From contig JACDAG010000493.1 of NCBI GenBank assembly GCA_013695565.1, forward strand, positions 1-14,509: a stretch of 14,509 bases of DNA. Reading direction: 5' to 3'. The stretch is from Bradyrhizobium sp. (GTDB lineage: Bacteria; Pseudomonadota; Alphaproteobacteria; Rhizobiales; Xanthobacteraceae). Numbering within the stretch: the stretch's first letter is position 1; every line of letters begins with the position of its first letter. Positions 6,511-14,273 of the stretch are shown one piece after another. The notes beneath the pieces were generated by a model, which saw nothing but the letters and a program-made list of their open reading frames with translations, did not search any database and was not told the DNA's origin. Both the position numbers and the translations under genes were made by a program.

Positions 6511-7818
6511 ATGCTCCGGCGACGCGCATCCCGAGGTCAGTGGGCAAGAACAACAATGGACGCACTGAATCCTGAATCCGGGCTCAAGCCGGAAACGGAC
6601 CCGGCTCAGGACCTCGACCGGCGGGCGCGCCGCAATCTGCTGTTGCTGGCATGCTGCCAGGCGGTCGGCCAATCCTGCAACACCATGATGTTTGCGGCGA
6701 CGGGGCTCTCCGTCATCACCTTCTATCACCGTCCTGATCTGGCCAATCTGCCGGTCACGATGCAGCATATCGGCGTGATGATCTGGGTATTCCCGGCGGC
6801 GCTCTTGATGCAGCGGGTCGGCCGCAGCATCGGCTTTCGCGTCGGCTCGCTGTTCGGCATGGCCGGCGCCATCATCATGTGCGCCGGATTGTACGCGGCC
6901 AATTTTGCCGTCATGTGCGCCGGCGGTCTCATCCTCGGCTACGCGGTGGCGTGCCTGCAGATGTACCGGTTTGCCGCAGCCGAGCTGGTCCCGATCCATT
7001 ACCGCGCCAAGGCGATTTCCTGGGTGACGGCCGGTGGCGTCGCCGCTGCCGTGATCGGTCCCAGCCTGGTGCGGGTGACGCACGATTTGACGATGCCGCT
7101 TTACCTTGCGACCTATGCCGCGATTCTCGGCCTGCATGTGATCGTCTTTACGGTGATGTCATTCATCACCTTCCCCTCGGTCGCGACCACGGTGTCGAGC
7201 GTTGGTGCGGCCGAGGTCGCTGAACCTCCGCGTCCGCTATGGGTGATTGCCAGCCAGCCGCGCTTCATCGCTTCCGTAATCGCCGGCATGCTGGCGTTCG
7301 GCACGATGTCGTTCATCATGAGCGCGTCGCCGCTGGCCATCGTCGGCTGCGGGTTCCCGCATTCGGAAGCGCATTGGGTCATCTTCATGCATGTGCTGGG
7401 CATGTTCGTGCCGTCGTTCTTCACCGGCAATCTGATCAACCGGTTCGGCGCCACCACGGTCATGGCCTGGGGCGTCGTGCTGATGCTGGCTGGCGTTGCC
7501 GCCGCGCTCAGCGGGCTCTCCGAATGGAATTTCCGGATCGCACTCACCGTCAACGGCGTCGGCTGGAATTTCCTGTTCGTCGGCGCGACCACGCTGGTCA
7601 CGACCTGCTATCGTCCGAACGAGCGCGGCAAGACCCAGGCGCTCAACGATCTCCTGGTGTTCAGCACCACCGCAACGTCGAGCTTCATGGCCGGCTTCCT
7701 GCAGGATCGCTGGGGCTGGCATCCGCTCAACTGGTTTTCGGTGCTGCTGATGCTGGCCGCCGCCGCCGCGGTGATATGGCTTCGCTACCAGCGCCCGACA
7801 TTGAGTCCGGCGCACTAG
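6511..7818 (+). CDS. MFS transporter of unknown substrate
   Basis: A 435-residue protein with about 12 hydrophobic segments from residue 50 to the end and the MFS motif-A-like sequence QRVGRSIGFRVGS after helix 2. ATG 6511 has the strong GAAGGGGG about 9 bases upstream. ATG 6556 (giving MDALNPESG) is a reasonable alternative that removes 15 Arg-rich residues, but it has a poorer ribosome-binding site. The protein is distinct from the DHA2 exporter on the other side of the divergent region: it lacks the LDxS first-helix motif and has the shorter 12-helix length. It is followed on the same strand, 161 bases later, by a periplasmic binding protein of a different transporter class. Whether it imports or exports cannot be told. 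Confidence 0.85.
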   Translation: MLRRRASRGQWARTTMDALNPESGLKPETDPAQDLDRRARRNLLLLACCQAVGQSCNTMMFAATGLSVITFYHRPDLANLPVTMQHIGVMIWVFPAALLMQRVGRSIGFRVGSLFGMAGAIIMCAGLYAANFAVMCAGGLILGYAVACLQMYRFAAAELVPIHYRAKAISWVTAGGVAAAVIGPSLVRVTHDLTMPLYLATYAAILGLHVIVFTVMSFITFPSVATTVSSVGAAEVAEPPRPLWVIASQPRFIASVIAGMLAFGTMSFIMSASPLAIVGCGFPHSEAHWVIFMHVLGMFVPSFFTGNLINRFGATTVMAWGVVLMLAGVAAALSGLSEWNFRIALTVNGVGWNFLFVGATTLVTTCYRPNERGKTQALNDLLVFSTTATSSFMAGFLQDRWGWHPLNWFSVLLMLAAAAAVIWLRYQRPTLSPAH

Positions 7819-7840
7819 GAATTCCGGCGTCCCTTTGTAT

Positions 7841-7869
7841 TTGATTTGCAGACCTACAATCAGCATGAT
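7841..7869 (+). promoter_or_regulatory. Possible sigma-70-type promoter for the solute-binding protein
   Basis: TTGATT (7841-7846) and CATGAT (7864-7869) are separated by 17 bases and lie about 110 bases before the GTG at 7980. Each hexamer matches the consensus at about four positions, so this is only a candidate. Confidence 0.3.
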
Positions 7870-7979
7870 CTGAAGTTGTGCGGTGTCGCGCTGTTTGCTG
7901 CAGTGCGATTTCGCGAACCAGCGCACGACCGCAAAAATGCGGCATGACAACAAAACAAGAATTTGGGGAGGACGCCGTC

Positions 7980-8972
7980 GTGATCAATCGGCTTTTCAGA
8001 AGCGCGTCTATCGGCTTTGGCCTCTTGCTTGCCGGGCTTGCGACACAGGCCCACGCGCAATCGCCTTCCAGGAATATCACGCTGATCGTTCCCTATGCGG
8101 CCGGCGGCGGCACGGATACGGTCGCCCGTCTCATTGGTGAGCGGATGTCGCAGACGCTCGGCCAGACCGTCATCATCGAGAACGTGGTCGGCGGCGGCAG
8201 CACGCTGGCCAATGATCGTGTGGCCCGGTCGACGCCAGACGGCTCGACCATCCTGATCAATCACGTCGGGCTGCTCGCGGCGCCCAGCCTGTTCACCAAT
8301 TTGCGTTACGATACGCCGACCGCCTTTGAGGCGGTCGGCCTCGTCAATAATGCGCCGATGGTCCTGATCGGCCGCAAGACGATCCCCGGCGCGGGACCGA
8401 AGGATTATATCACCTGGATCAAGACGCAGGGCGACAAGGCGAACTTTGCGCATGGTGGTCTCGGGACCAACTCTCATTTGTGCGCCGTGATGATGGGCAA
8501 TGTGCTCGGCTTCAAACCGACGATCGTGGCTTATCGAGGCTCAGGTCCAGCGATCGGCGATATGCTGGCCGGGCAGATCGATCTGCTGTGGGATCAGGTG
8601 ACCAACGCGCTGCCGCAGATTCAGGCCGGAACGCTTCACGGCATCGCCATTACGTCGCCAAAGCGGCTTGAACAGCTGAAGGACGTCCCGACCACCGCCG
8701 AGCTCGGCATGCCCGAAGTCAGCTACACGATGTGGCATGGGCTCTACGTGGCAAAGGGCACGCCCAGGGAGACCGTCGGCACGTTGAATTCAGCGCTCCG
8801 CAAGGCACTGGCGGACCCGGTCCTGCTGGAGAAGCTGACGCAGCTCGGCACCCTGCCATTTCCTGAAAGCGAGCTGACGCCCGAGGCGCATGCACGGCTG
8901 TTCGCCGCCGACCTGCCACGGGTGGCAAAGCTGATTGAAAGCTCGGGCATCAAGGCGAGCGAAGCCAAGTAA
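7980..8972 (+). CDS. Tripartite tricarboxylate transporter (Bug/TctC family) periplasmic solute-binding protein
   Basis: A 330-residue secreted binding protein. GTG 7980 is chosen because GGGGAGG (7965-7971) sits 8 bases upstream and because it places a clean signal peptide at the N-terminus: basic INRLFR, a hydrophobic core, then AHA before QSPSR (cleavage about residue 26). The mature protein opens with ITLIVPYAAGGGTDTVAR, the Bug signature in which the loop after the first strand contacts the ligand carboxylate. ENVVGGGSTLANDRVA is the second conserved segment. Family members bind dicarboxylates, aromatic acids, amides or nicotinate-like acids and deliver them to TctA/TctB. No tctA/tctB is present nearby, so this is an orphan receptor, common in these bacteria; it may share permeases or serve as a sensor. 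Ligand unknown. Confidence 0.93.
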   Translation: MINRLFRSASIGFGLLLAGLATQAHAQSPSRNITLIVPYAAGGGTDTVARLIGERMSQTLGQTVIIENVVGGGSTLANDRVARSTPDGSTILINHVGLLAAPSLFTNLRYDTPTAFEAVGLVNNAPMVLIGRKTIPGAGPKDYITWIKTQGDKANFAHGGLGTNSHLCAVMMGNVLGFKPTIVAYRGSGPAIGDMLAGQIDLLWDQVTNALPQIQAGTLHGIAITSPKRLEQLKDVPTTAELGMPEVSYTMWHGLYVAKGTPRETVGTLNSALRKALADPVLLEKLTQLGTLPFPESELTPEAHARLFAADLPRVAKLIESSGIKASEAK

Positions 8973-8999
8973 AGCCGCGCGGATTTGCGCTTTATCTTC
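8970..8999 (+). terminator. Weak candidate terminator after the solute-binding protein gene
   Basis: TAAAGC (8970-8975, including the stop codon) pairs with GCTTTA (8989-8994), followed by TCTTCC. The stem is short, the loop 13 bases and the T-tract poor, so this is a low-confidence call. Confidence 0.25.
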
Positions 9000-9003
9000 C
9001 GGA

Positions 9004-9038
9004 TTGACTTGTCTGTACCCTGAGAACAAAATAAGAAC
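9004..9038 (+). promoter_or_regulatory. Promoter overlapped by a LexA (SOS) box
   Basis: GAAC (9024-9027), seven bases AAAATAA, then GAAC (9035-9038) is the exact reverse complement of GTTC-N7-GTTC, the LexA operator of alphaproteobacteria. It overlaps the -10 of a plausible sigma-70 promoter: TTGACT at 9004-9009, a 17-base spacer and CAAAAT at 9027-9032. The promoter points toward the protease gene at 9172, the only downstream gene on that strand; the gene on the left ends at 8972. Binding of LexA here would block RNA polymerase directly. The direct repeat is short, so a chance match is not excluded, but its position relative to the -35/-10 pair is what an SOS-controlled promoter should show. 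Confidence 0.55.
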
Positions 9039-9171
9039 CTAACAAGCAAGCCTTGCGGGAAGCGGGGGCTGCATTTTGCAGTCTTGCCCGCCAAAAGCCG
9101 AGGTGCCGAAGGCGCTTGCGGACTTGCGGATTATTTTCAAAGCCTCTTAGAATGGGAATTCATTGGGGTAG

Positions 9172-10434
9172 ATGGTGATGAGATTTGCAATCGGAGCGGT
9201 CGTTGCAGCGTTTTGCCTGATTGCAACCGCTTCAACATCCAGCGCACGTGGCCCTTACGGCTCGATCAATGTCGGCAACTGGAAGGGCGGGGCCTATACC
9301 AACGACCAGAGCGGCGCGTTCACGCATTGCGCCGCGGGGGCACAATACGCCAGCGGAATCTATTTTGCCGTCACGATCGACAACAAGGCGGCATGGAATC
9401 TCGGGTTTGCCCACGAAAAATGGGCGCTTACGGTTGGGCAGGCATTTCCGATCGTCCTGACATTCGATGGCCAGACGCCATTCAACCTTCACGGTGTTCC
9501 GCTCGGCGATAAATTGATCCAGGTGCCGATGCCGGACAACTCGGCGCTGATTGCGCAATTCCGCAAGGCCAAGACGATGACGGCCTTCACGCAAGGGCAG
9601 CTGTTTCAGTTCAAGCTCGATCAGACCGCGCAATTGTTGCCGACCTTGGCGAATTGCGTGGCCAAGGTGAAGCAATTTGGCGTCGCCTCCGCCGGGGATT
9701 TTTCCGTTGCGGTTGCCGCGACAAAGCCGACGGCAGCGGCGGCGCCGGGTTCTGCGCCGGCCAAGCCGGAAAGGTTCGGCAATCAAACCGGGACCGGCTT
9801 TCTGGTCAGCACCAGCGGACACCTCGTCACCAACCAGCACGTCGTCGATGGTTGTGTCGGGGATATCCAGGGCAGCCTGACCGGTGAGGCGCCGGTCAAG
9901 CTGCGTCTGGTTTCCAGCGATGAGACGAATGATCTCGCGCTGCTTCAAGCCCCCGGCACCTTCAAGGAGATCGCCGTCATCAAGGACAAGGCGATACACT
10001 CCGGCGATAGTGTTGTGGCGATCGGCTATCCGTTTCACGGGTTGCTGACATCCGACTTCACGGTGACGACCGGCATTGTGAGTTCGCTCAGCGGCATCCT
10101 GAACGACACCCGCTTTCTGCAGATCAGCGCGGCGGTCCAGCCGGGCAACAGCGGCGGGCCGTTACTGGCATCGAGCGGCGAAGTCGTCGGCGTGGTGGCG
10201 GCAAAGCTGAACGCGCTGAAGTTCGTCAAGGCAACCGGCAACATCCCCGAAAATATCAATTTCGCGATCAAGACCGGGGCTCTGCGGGATTTCCTGGATA
10301 ACAGCGTGGTGTCGTACCAGACGTCCGATTCCAAAACCGAATTGAAGACCGCCGACATCGCCCGCAATGCAAGGGCGTTTACGCTGCTGATCTCCTGCAA
10401 GGCGAAAGCGCCGGCAGAAAGCGCGAAGAACTAG
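9172..10434 (+). CDS. Secreted trypsin-like serine protease (S1C/HtrA-like, no PDZ domain)
   Basis: A 420-residue protein with a signal peptide (residues 1-26, ending STSSARG). Residues about 27-180 form an N-terminal domain I do not recognise, followed by an Ala/Pro-rich linker (182-200). The protease domain covers about 203-380 with a full triad: H223 in TNQHVVDGC, D254 in NDLALL and S327 in QPGNSGGPLL. HtrA-type proteases usually continue into PDZ domains; here the protein ends about 45 residues after the domain, with a single late cysteine, so regulation by PDZ is absent. ATG 9172, GTG 9175 and ATG 9178 are all in frame; GGGGTAG lies immediately upstream, and its spacing favours 9178. The upstream LexA-box promoter implies damage-inducible expression. 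Periplasmic quality control or processing is a reasonable role but inferred. Confidence 0.88.
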   Translation: MVMRFAIGAVVAAFCLIATASTSSARGPYGSINVGNWKGGAYTNDQSGAFTHCAAGAQYASGIYFAVTIDNKAAWNLGFAHEKWALTVGQAFPIVLTFDGQTPFNLHGVPLGDKLIQVPMPDNSALIAQFRKAKTMTAFTQGQLFQFKLDQTAQLLPTLANCVAKVKQFGVASAGDFSVAVAATKPTAAAAPGSAPAKPERFGNQTGTGFLVSTSGHLVTNQHVVDGCVGDIQGSLTGEAPVKLRLVSSDETNDLALLQAPGTFKEIAVIKDKAIHSGDSVVAIGYPFHGLLTSDFTVTTGIVSSLSGILNDTRFLQISAAVQPGNSGGPLLASSGEVVGVVAAKLNALKFVKATGNIPENINFAIKTGALRDFLDNSVVSYQTSDSKTELKTADIARNARAFTLLISCKAKAPAESAKN

Positions 10435-10467
10435 ATCGCCAGATTTGAGCCCGCCCTGCTGACTTCC

Positions 10468-10947
10468 TCAAAAATCCAGCGGCGCGTTGTCGACGACTTC
10501 CTTCATGACGAAAAAAGTCCGCGTCTGGCGCACGCCGGGCAGCGCGATCAACTGCTCGCCATGGATGCGGTTGAAGTCCTCCATGTCGCCGACGCGGATC
10601 TTGAGGAAATAATCGAAATCGCCGGCCACCAGGTGGCAGTCGAGCACGAATTTCAGTTTCGCAATCGCGCGCTCAAACGAAGCGAAGCTCTCGGGCGTGG
10701 AGCGGTCGAGCACGACGCCGACCATGACCAGCGCACCCTTGCCGACCTTGCGCGGCGCTACCATCGCCCGGACCGTGCTGACAAACCCGTCGTCGAACAG
10801 GCGCTGGGTGCGGCGATGACAGGTCGCCGGGCTGACGCCGACCGCTTCGGCCATTTCGGCATTGCTGAGCCGGCCGTTATTCTGCAGCAAGCGCAACATC
10901 TTGAGGTCGGTTCGATCGAGCCGATCGGCCATGGAAGAATCTTTCAT
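10468..10947 (-). CDS. acdR: Lrp/AsnC-family regulator of ACC deaminase
   Basis: A 159-residue regulator with the N-terminal AsnC-type helix-turn-helix (LDRTDLKMLRLLQNNGRLS, then AEAVGVSPATCHRRTQRL as the recognition region) and a C-terminal RAM/AsnC effector-binding domain (VLDCHLVAGDFDYFLKIRV). Length is normal. ATG 10947 is used; ATG 10932 (MADRLDRTD) is an equally good start giving 154 residues, and neither has a strong ribosome-binding site. The name rests mainly on position: it is divergent from acdS, with 148 bases between start codons, the arrangement known for AcdR, the Lrp-like activator needed for ACC-dependent acdS expression in several proteobacteria. The protein sequence alone would only support an Lrp/AsnC call. 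Confidence 0.85.
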   Translation of the reverse strand: MKDSSMADRLDRTDLKMLRLLQNNGRLSNAEMAEAVGVSPATCHRRTQRLFDDGFVSTVRAMVAPRKVGKGALVMVGVVLDRSTPESFASFERAIAKLKFVLDCHLVAGDFDYFLKIRVGDMEDFNRIHGEQLIALPGVRQTRTFFVMKEVVDNAPLDF

Positions 10948-11095
10948 CAATTGACCACTAACTGGATGAAAACTAACATTTTTGGCCGCTTAAGCAATCG
11001 TTCGACGAAAATCGGAACCCAACTTAGAGAGCACCTTTCCCAACTCCGGTGATAAGGCATCCCCAGAAATCAGACATCAACGGGGGGTCACGGCA
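10948..11095. promoter_or_regulatory. Divergent acdR-acdS control region
   Basis: A sigma-70-type promoter for acdS is visible: TTGACC (10951-10956), 17 bases, TAACAT (10974-10979), which would give a leader of about 110 bases. Downstream of it are two small palindromes, GCTTAAGC (10988-10995) and TTCGACGAA (11001-11009), reasonable places for an Lrp-type dimer. GGGGGG at 11082-11087 is the ribosome-binding site of acdS. No clear promoter for acdR was recognised. Assignment of the palindromes to AcdR is inference. Confidence 0.5.
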
Positions 11096-12109
11096 ATGCT
11101 GGAAAAATTCGAACGCTATCCGCTCACATTCGGGCCAACCCACATCGAGAAGCTGGAACGGTTGACGCAGCATCTCGGCGGCAAGGTCGAGTTGTATGCC
11201 AAGCGCGAAGACTGCAATTCGGGGCTCGCCTTCGGTGGCAACAAGCTGCGCAAGCTCGAATACATCGTGCCGGATGCGATCGCGTCCAATGCCGATACGC
11301 TGGTCTCGATCGGCGGCGTGCAATCCAATCACACCCGCATGGTCGCGGCGGTTGCCGCCAAGATCGGCATGAAATGCCGACTGGTGCAGGAAAGCTGGGT
11401 GCCGCATGAGGACGCCGTCTACGACCGCGTCGGCAACATCCTGCTCAGCCGCGTGATGGGTGCCGACGTCCAGCTGGTGGATGAAGGTTTTGACATCGGC
11501 ATTCGCCAGAGCTGGGAAGAAGCGATCGCGGATGTGAAGGCCAAGGGCGGCAAGCCCTATGCGATCCCGGCCGGAGCGTCCGTGCATAAATATGGCGGGC
11601 TCGGCTATGTCGGTTTCGCCGAGGAAGTCCGCGCCCAGGAAAAGGAACTCGGCTTCGCCTTCGATTACATCGTGGTCTGCACCGTGACCGGCTCGACCCA
11701 TGCCGGCATGCTGGTCGGATTTGCCAAGGACGGCCGCGCGCGCAAGGTGATCGGGATCGACGCTTCATTCACGCCGGCCCAGACCAAAGCTCAGGTGCTC
11801 GACATCGCCCGCAACACCGCCGCGCTGGTTGAACTCGGCAAGGAGATCGTCGCTGACGACGTCGTCCTGATCGAGGACTATGCCTATCCGGCCTACGGCG
11901 TTCCCTCGGAACAGACGAAAGAAGCAATCCGGCTTTGCGGCCGGCTCGAAGGCATGATCACCGATCCCGTCTATGAAGGAAAATCCATGCAGGGCATGAT
12001 CGACCTCGTGAACAAGGGTTATTTCCCTGGGGGATCGAAGGTGCTCTACGCCCACCTCGGTGGCGCGCCCGCGATCAACGGTTATGCCTATGCATTTCGC
12101 AACGGGTGA
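11096..12109 (+). CDS. acdS: 1-Aminocyclopropane-1-carboxylate (ACC) deaminase
   Basis: A 337-residue PLP enzyme converting ACC, the plant ethylene precursor, to 2-oxobutyrate and ammonia in the cytoplasm. The start FERYPLTFGP and the segment KREDCNSGLAFGGNKLRK are diagnostic. K50 is the PLP-binding lysine (K51 in the Pseudomonas enzyme, which has one more N-terminal residue) and S77 in GGVQSNHTR is the catalytic serine. Y293 and E294 in DPVYEGKS and L321 in AHLGGAP correspond to Tyr294, Glu295 and Leu322, the residues that separate true ACC deaminases from D-cysteine desulfhydrases. Length equals the family norm. ATG 11096 has a G6 ribosome-binding site 8 bases upstream. Divergent acdR suggests ACC-inducible control. 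The trait lowers ethylene in colonised or nodulated plant tissue. Confidence 0.96.
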   Translation: MLEKFERYPLTFGPTHIEKLERLTQHLGGKVELYAKREDCNSGLAFGGNKLRKLEYIVPDAIASNADTLVSIGGVQSNHTRMVAAVAAKIGMKCRLVQESWVPHEDAVYDRVGNILLSRVMGADVQLVDEGFDIGIRQSWEEAIADVKAKGGKPYAIPAGASVHKYGGLGYVGFAEEVRAQEKELGFAFDYIVVCTVTGSTHAGMLVGFAKDGRARKVIGIDASFTPAQTKAQVLDIARNTAALVELGKEIVADDVVLIEDYAYPAYGVPSEQTKEAIRLCGRLEGMITDPVYEGKSMQGMIDLVNKGYFPGGSKVLYAHLGGAPAINGYAYAFRNG

Positions 12110-12126
12110 GGCTTGCGGTGCAAGCC
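12110..12126 (+). terminator. Tight hairpin directly after acdS
   Basis: GGCTTGC (12110-12116), loop GGT, GCAAGCC (12120-12126): a perfect 7-bp stem beginning immediately after the acdS stop codon. It lacks a T-tract, so it may stabilise the 3' end of the transcript instead of terminating it by itself. Confidence 0.45.
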
Positions 12127-12127
12127 T

Positions 12128-12275
12128 AGCGCGGGATGAGTCGAGGTTGGAGCGATCCGCATGCACTGTCTCCGTCATCCTGAGGTGCGCCGCAAGGCTC
12201 GCACCTCCAGCGATAACGGCGAAGCCGTTACGCAAGGATGACGTCCGCGCGGACTCAAGCCAAAGCTATCCCGCT
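12128..12275. repeat. Nested palindromic intergenic element between acdS and recQ
   Basis: The outer arms CGTCATCCT (12173-12181) and AGGATGACG (12235-12243) enclose two separate hairpins: GAGGTGCG / CGCACCTC (12182-12189 / 12200-12207), itself tipped by GCC-GCAA-GGC, and TAACGGC / GCCGTTA (12214-12220 / 12224-12230). This predicts a cloverleaf-like three-way junction. It is flanked by the palindrome GTCCGCGCGGAC (12243-12254) and a wider pair, GCGGGAT (12131-12137) with ATCCCGC (12268-12274). TCATCCTGAGGTGCG-type palindromes are familiar as dispersed intergenic repeats in Bradyrhizobium-like genomes. It lies between convergent genes and could act as a two-way terminator or an mRNA stabiliser. 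Confidence 0.75.
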
Positions 12276-14138
12276 TTAGCGCTCCGCCGCCTTCACCAGC
12301 GCGATCAGCTCGTCGCCGTAATGCTCGAGCTTCTTGTCGCCGATGCCGGGAATATTGCGGAGTTGATTGAGCGTTGCCGGGCGGGACGCGGCGATGCCGT
12401 CGATGGTTGAATCGTGCAGCACGACATAGGCCGGCACGCCGCGCTTGCGGGCGATATCGGAGCGCCATGCCCGCAGCGTCGCCTGCAGGCCGGCATCGGC
12501 GGGTTCAACGGATCCAGCAGGCCGCGGCGCCAGATCGCCGCGCCTTGATTTGGTGCGGCTGGCGCGAACGCGGGTGCCTTCCGGCGCCTCGCGCAGCATC
12601 ACCTCGGTCTCGCCCTTCAACACGGCGCGCGCACTGTCCGTCAGTTTCAGGGCGCCGAAGGCTTCGCTGTCGGCCTGCAAATGGCCCATGGCGACGACCT
12701 GGCGGATCGCGGAGCGCCATTGCTTCTCGTTGAGTTCGGCGCCGATGCCGAACACGGAAATCTTGTCGTGGCCGAATTGCGTGACGCGCTCGGTCATGCG
12801 GCCGACCAGCACATCGATCAGGTGCATGGCGCCGAAACGCTGCCCGGTGCGATAGGCGCAGGACAATATTTTTTGCGCGGCCACCTTGCCGTCGCGGAGT
12901 AGCGGCGGCGAGATACAGTTGTCGCAATTGCCGCAATTTCCGCCGTCGACAGCTTCGCCGAAATAGCCGAGCAGGCGGCCGCGCCGGCAGTTCGCGGTTT
13001 CCGCGAGACCGACCAGCGCATCGAGCTTGCCGATCGACACGCGCTTGAACGCGTCCGAGCCGGTGGACTCGTCGATCATGCGGCGTTGCTGCACGATGTC
13101 GGAGAGGCCATAGGCCATCCAGGCGCTGGAGGGTTTGCCGTCGCGGCCGGCGCGCCCGGTCTCCTGATAGTAAGCTTCGATGCTCTTGGGCAAATCGAGA
13201 TGCGCCACAAAGCGTACGTCTGGCTTATCGATGCCCATGCCGAACGCGATGGTGGCGACGATCACGACGCCATCCTCGTTGATGAAGCGGTCCTGGTTGC
13301 GCGAACGCAATCCGGCGTCGAGGCCGGCGTGATAGGGCAGCGCCGGCACACCGGCCTTGTTCAATGCGGCCGCGGTATCCTCGACCTTGGCGCGTGACAG
13401 GCAATAGACGATGCCGGCGTCGCCGGCGTGACGCTCGCTGATGAAGGCCTTGAGCTGCGCAGGAGCGTTTTGCTTGTCGACGATTTCATAGCGGATGTTG
13501 GGGCGGTCGAAACTGGCGACAAAGCGAGGCGCGTCGGTAAGTCCGAGCCGCTCGGCGATCTCCTGACGCGTCAGATCATCGGCCGTGGCGGTGAGCGCGA
13601 TGCGCGGCACGTCGGGAAAACGTTCGGCGATCACAGACAGGCCAATGTATTCGGGGCGGAAATCGTGCCCCCATTGCGAAACGCAATGCGCTTCATCGAT
13701 CGCGAACAACGCGATTTTGGCGCGGGCGAGCAAGCCGAGGCAGCGCGGCGTCAGCAGCCGTTCGGGGGCGACGTAAAGCAGATCGAGATCGCCGGCGAGC
13801 AGCCGCTGCTCGACCTGATTGGCCTCCTCATACGACAGTGTCGAATTCAACACCGCCGCCTTGACCCCGGCTTCAAGCAGGCCGGCGACCTGGTCGCGCA
13901 TCAGCGCGATCAGCGGCGAGACCACGATGCCGCAGCCTTCGCGCAACAGTGACGGCAGCTGATAGCACATCGACTTGCCGCCGCCGGTCGGCATCAGCAC
14001 GAGGCAGTTGCCGCCTTCCGTGACGTGCCGGACTATCTTTTCCTGCTCACCCCGGAAGGCCGGCAGGCCGAACACGGAGTTCAGGACCGACAGCGCGTCA
14101 GCGGCTTTGTCGGGGTGACGGGCTGCGGAGGCAGGCAT
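12276..14138 (-). CDS. recQ: ATP-dependent DNA helicase RecQ
   Basis: A 620-residue 3'-to-5' DNA helicase of the RecF-pathway/recombination machinery. The order of parts is canonical: motif 0 with FRGEQ (about 28-32), Walker A PTGGGKS (50-56), DEAH box (148-151) followed by the RecQ aromatic loop CVSQWGHDFRPEY, SF2 helicase motifs IAFGMGIDKPDVR and YYQETGRAGRDG, then a zinc-binding cluster (CRRGRLLGYFGE ... CGNCDNC, four cysteines), a winged-helix (RQC) region, and a C-terminal HRDC domain (about 535-620) ending ALVKAAER. Length matches bacterial RecQ. ATG 14138 opens MPASAARHPDK; the ribosome-binding site is weak. The gene is convergent with acdS and shows no link to it. Confidence 0.96.
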   Translation of the reverse strand: MPASAARHPDKAADALSVLNSVFGLPAFRGEQEKIVRHVTEGGNCLVLMPTGGGKSMCYQLPSLLREGCGIVVSPLIALMRDQVAGLLEAGVKAAVLNSTLSYEEANQVEQRLLAGDLDLLYVAPERLLTPRCLGLLARAKIALFAIDEAHCVSQWGHDFRPEYIGLSVIAERFPDVPRIALTATADDLTRQEIAERLGLTDAPRFVASFDRPNIRYEIVDKQNAPAQLKAFISERHAGDAGIVYCLSRAKVEDTAAALNKAGVPALPYHAGLDAGLRSRNQDRFINEDGVVIVATIAFGMGIDKPDVRFVAHLDLPKSIEAYYQETGRAGRDGKPSSAWMAYGLSDIVQQRRMIDESTGSDAFKRVSIGKLDALVGLAETANCRRGRLLGYFGEAVDGGNCGNCDNCISPPLLRDGKVAAQKILSCAYRTGQRFGAMHLIDVLVGRMTERVTQFGHDKISVFGIGAELNEKQWRSAIRQVVAMGHLQADSEAFGALKLTDSARAVLKGETEVMLREAPEGTRVRASRTKSRRGDLAPRPAGSVEPADAGLQATLRAWRSDIARKRGVPAYVVLHDSTIDGIAASRPATLNQLRNIPGIGDKKLEHYGDELIALVKAAER

Positions 14139-14273
14139 GGGGTGAGGCGATCCGGCTTGGGCTATTCGTGTGGCCGGCCAATTGGGCCGCCGGCCGGTTC
14201 CTGATTCGGGCGATTGCCCATCTTCGCTGTCAAACCGGCCGCGGGCAAACGCTCGCCGGGGATTGTCCGCGAA

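Noticed and set aside
9084..9512. TTG-initiated plus-strand frame covering the space between the LexA box and the protease gene
   Set aside because: No ribosome-binding site or family features, and it overlaps the protease gene in another frame for over 300 bases.
14172..14195. GGCCGGC / GCCGGCC inverted repeat downstream of the CoxE-like gene as a terminator
   Set aside because: The stem is good but no T-tract follows on the minus strand, and GC-rich sequence produces such repeats often.
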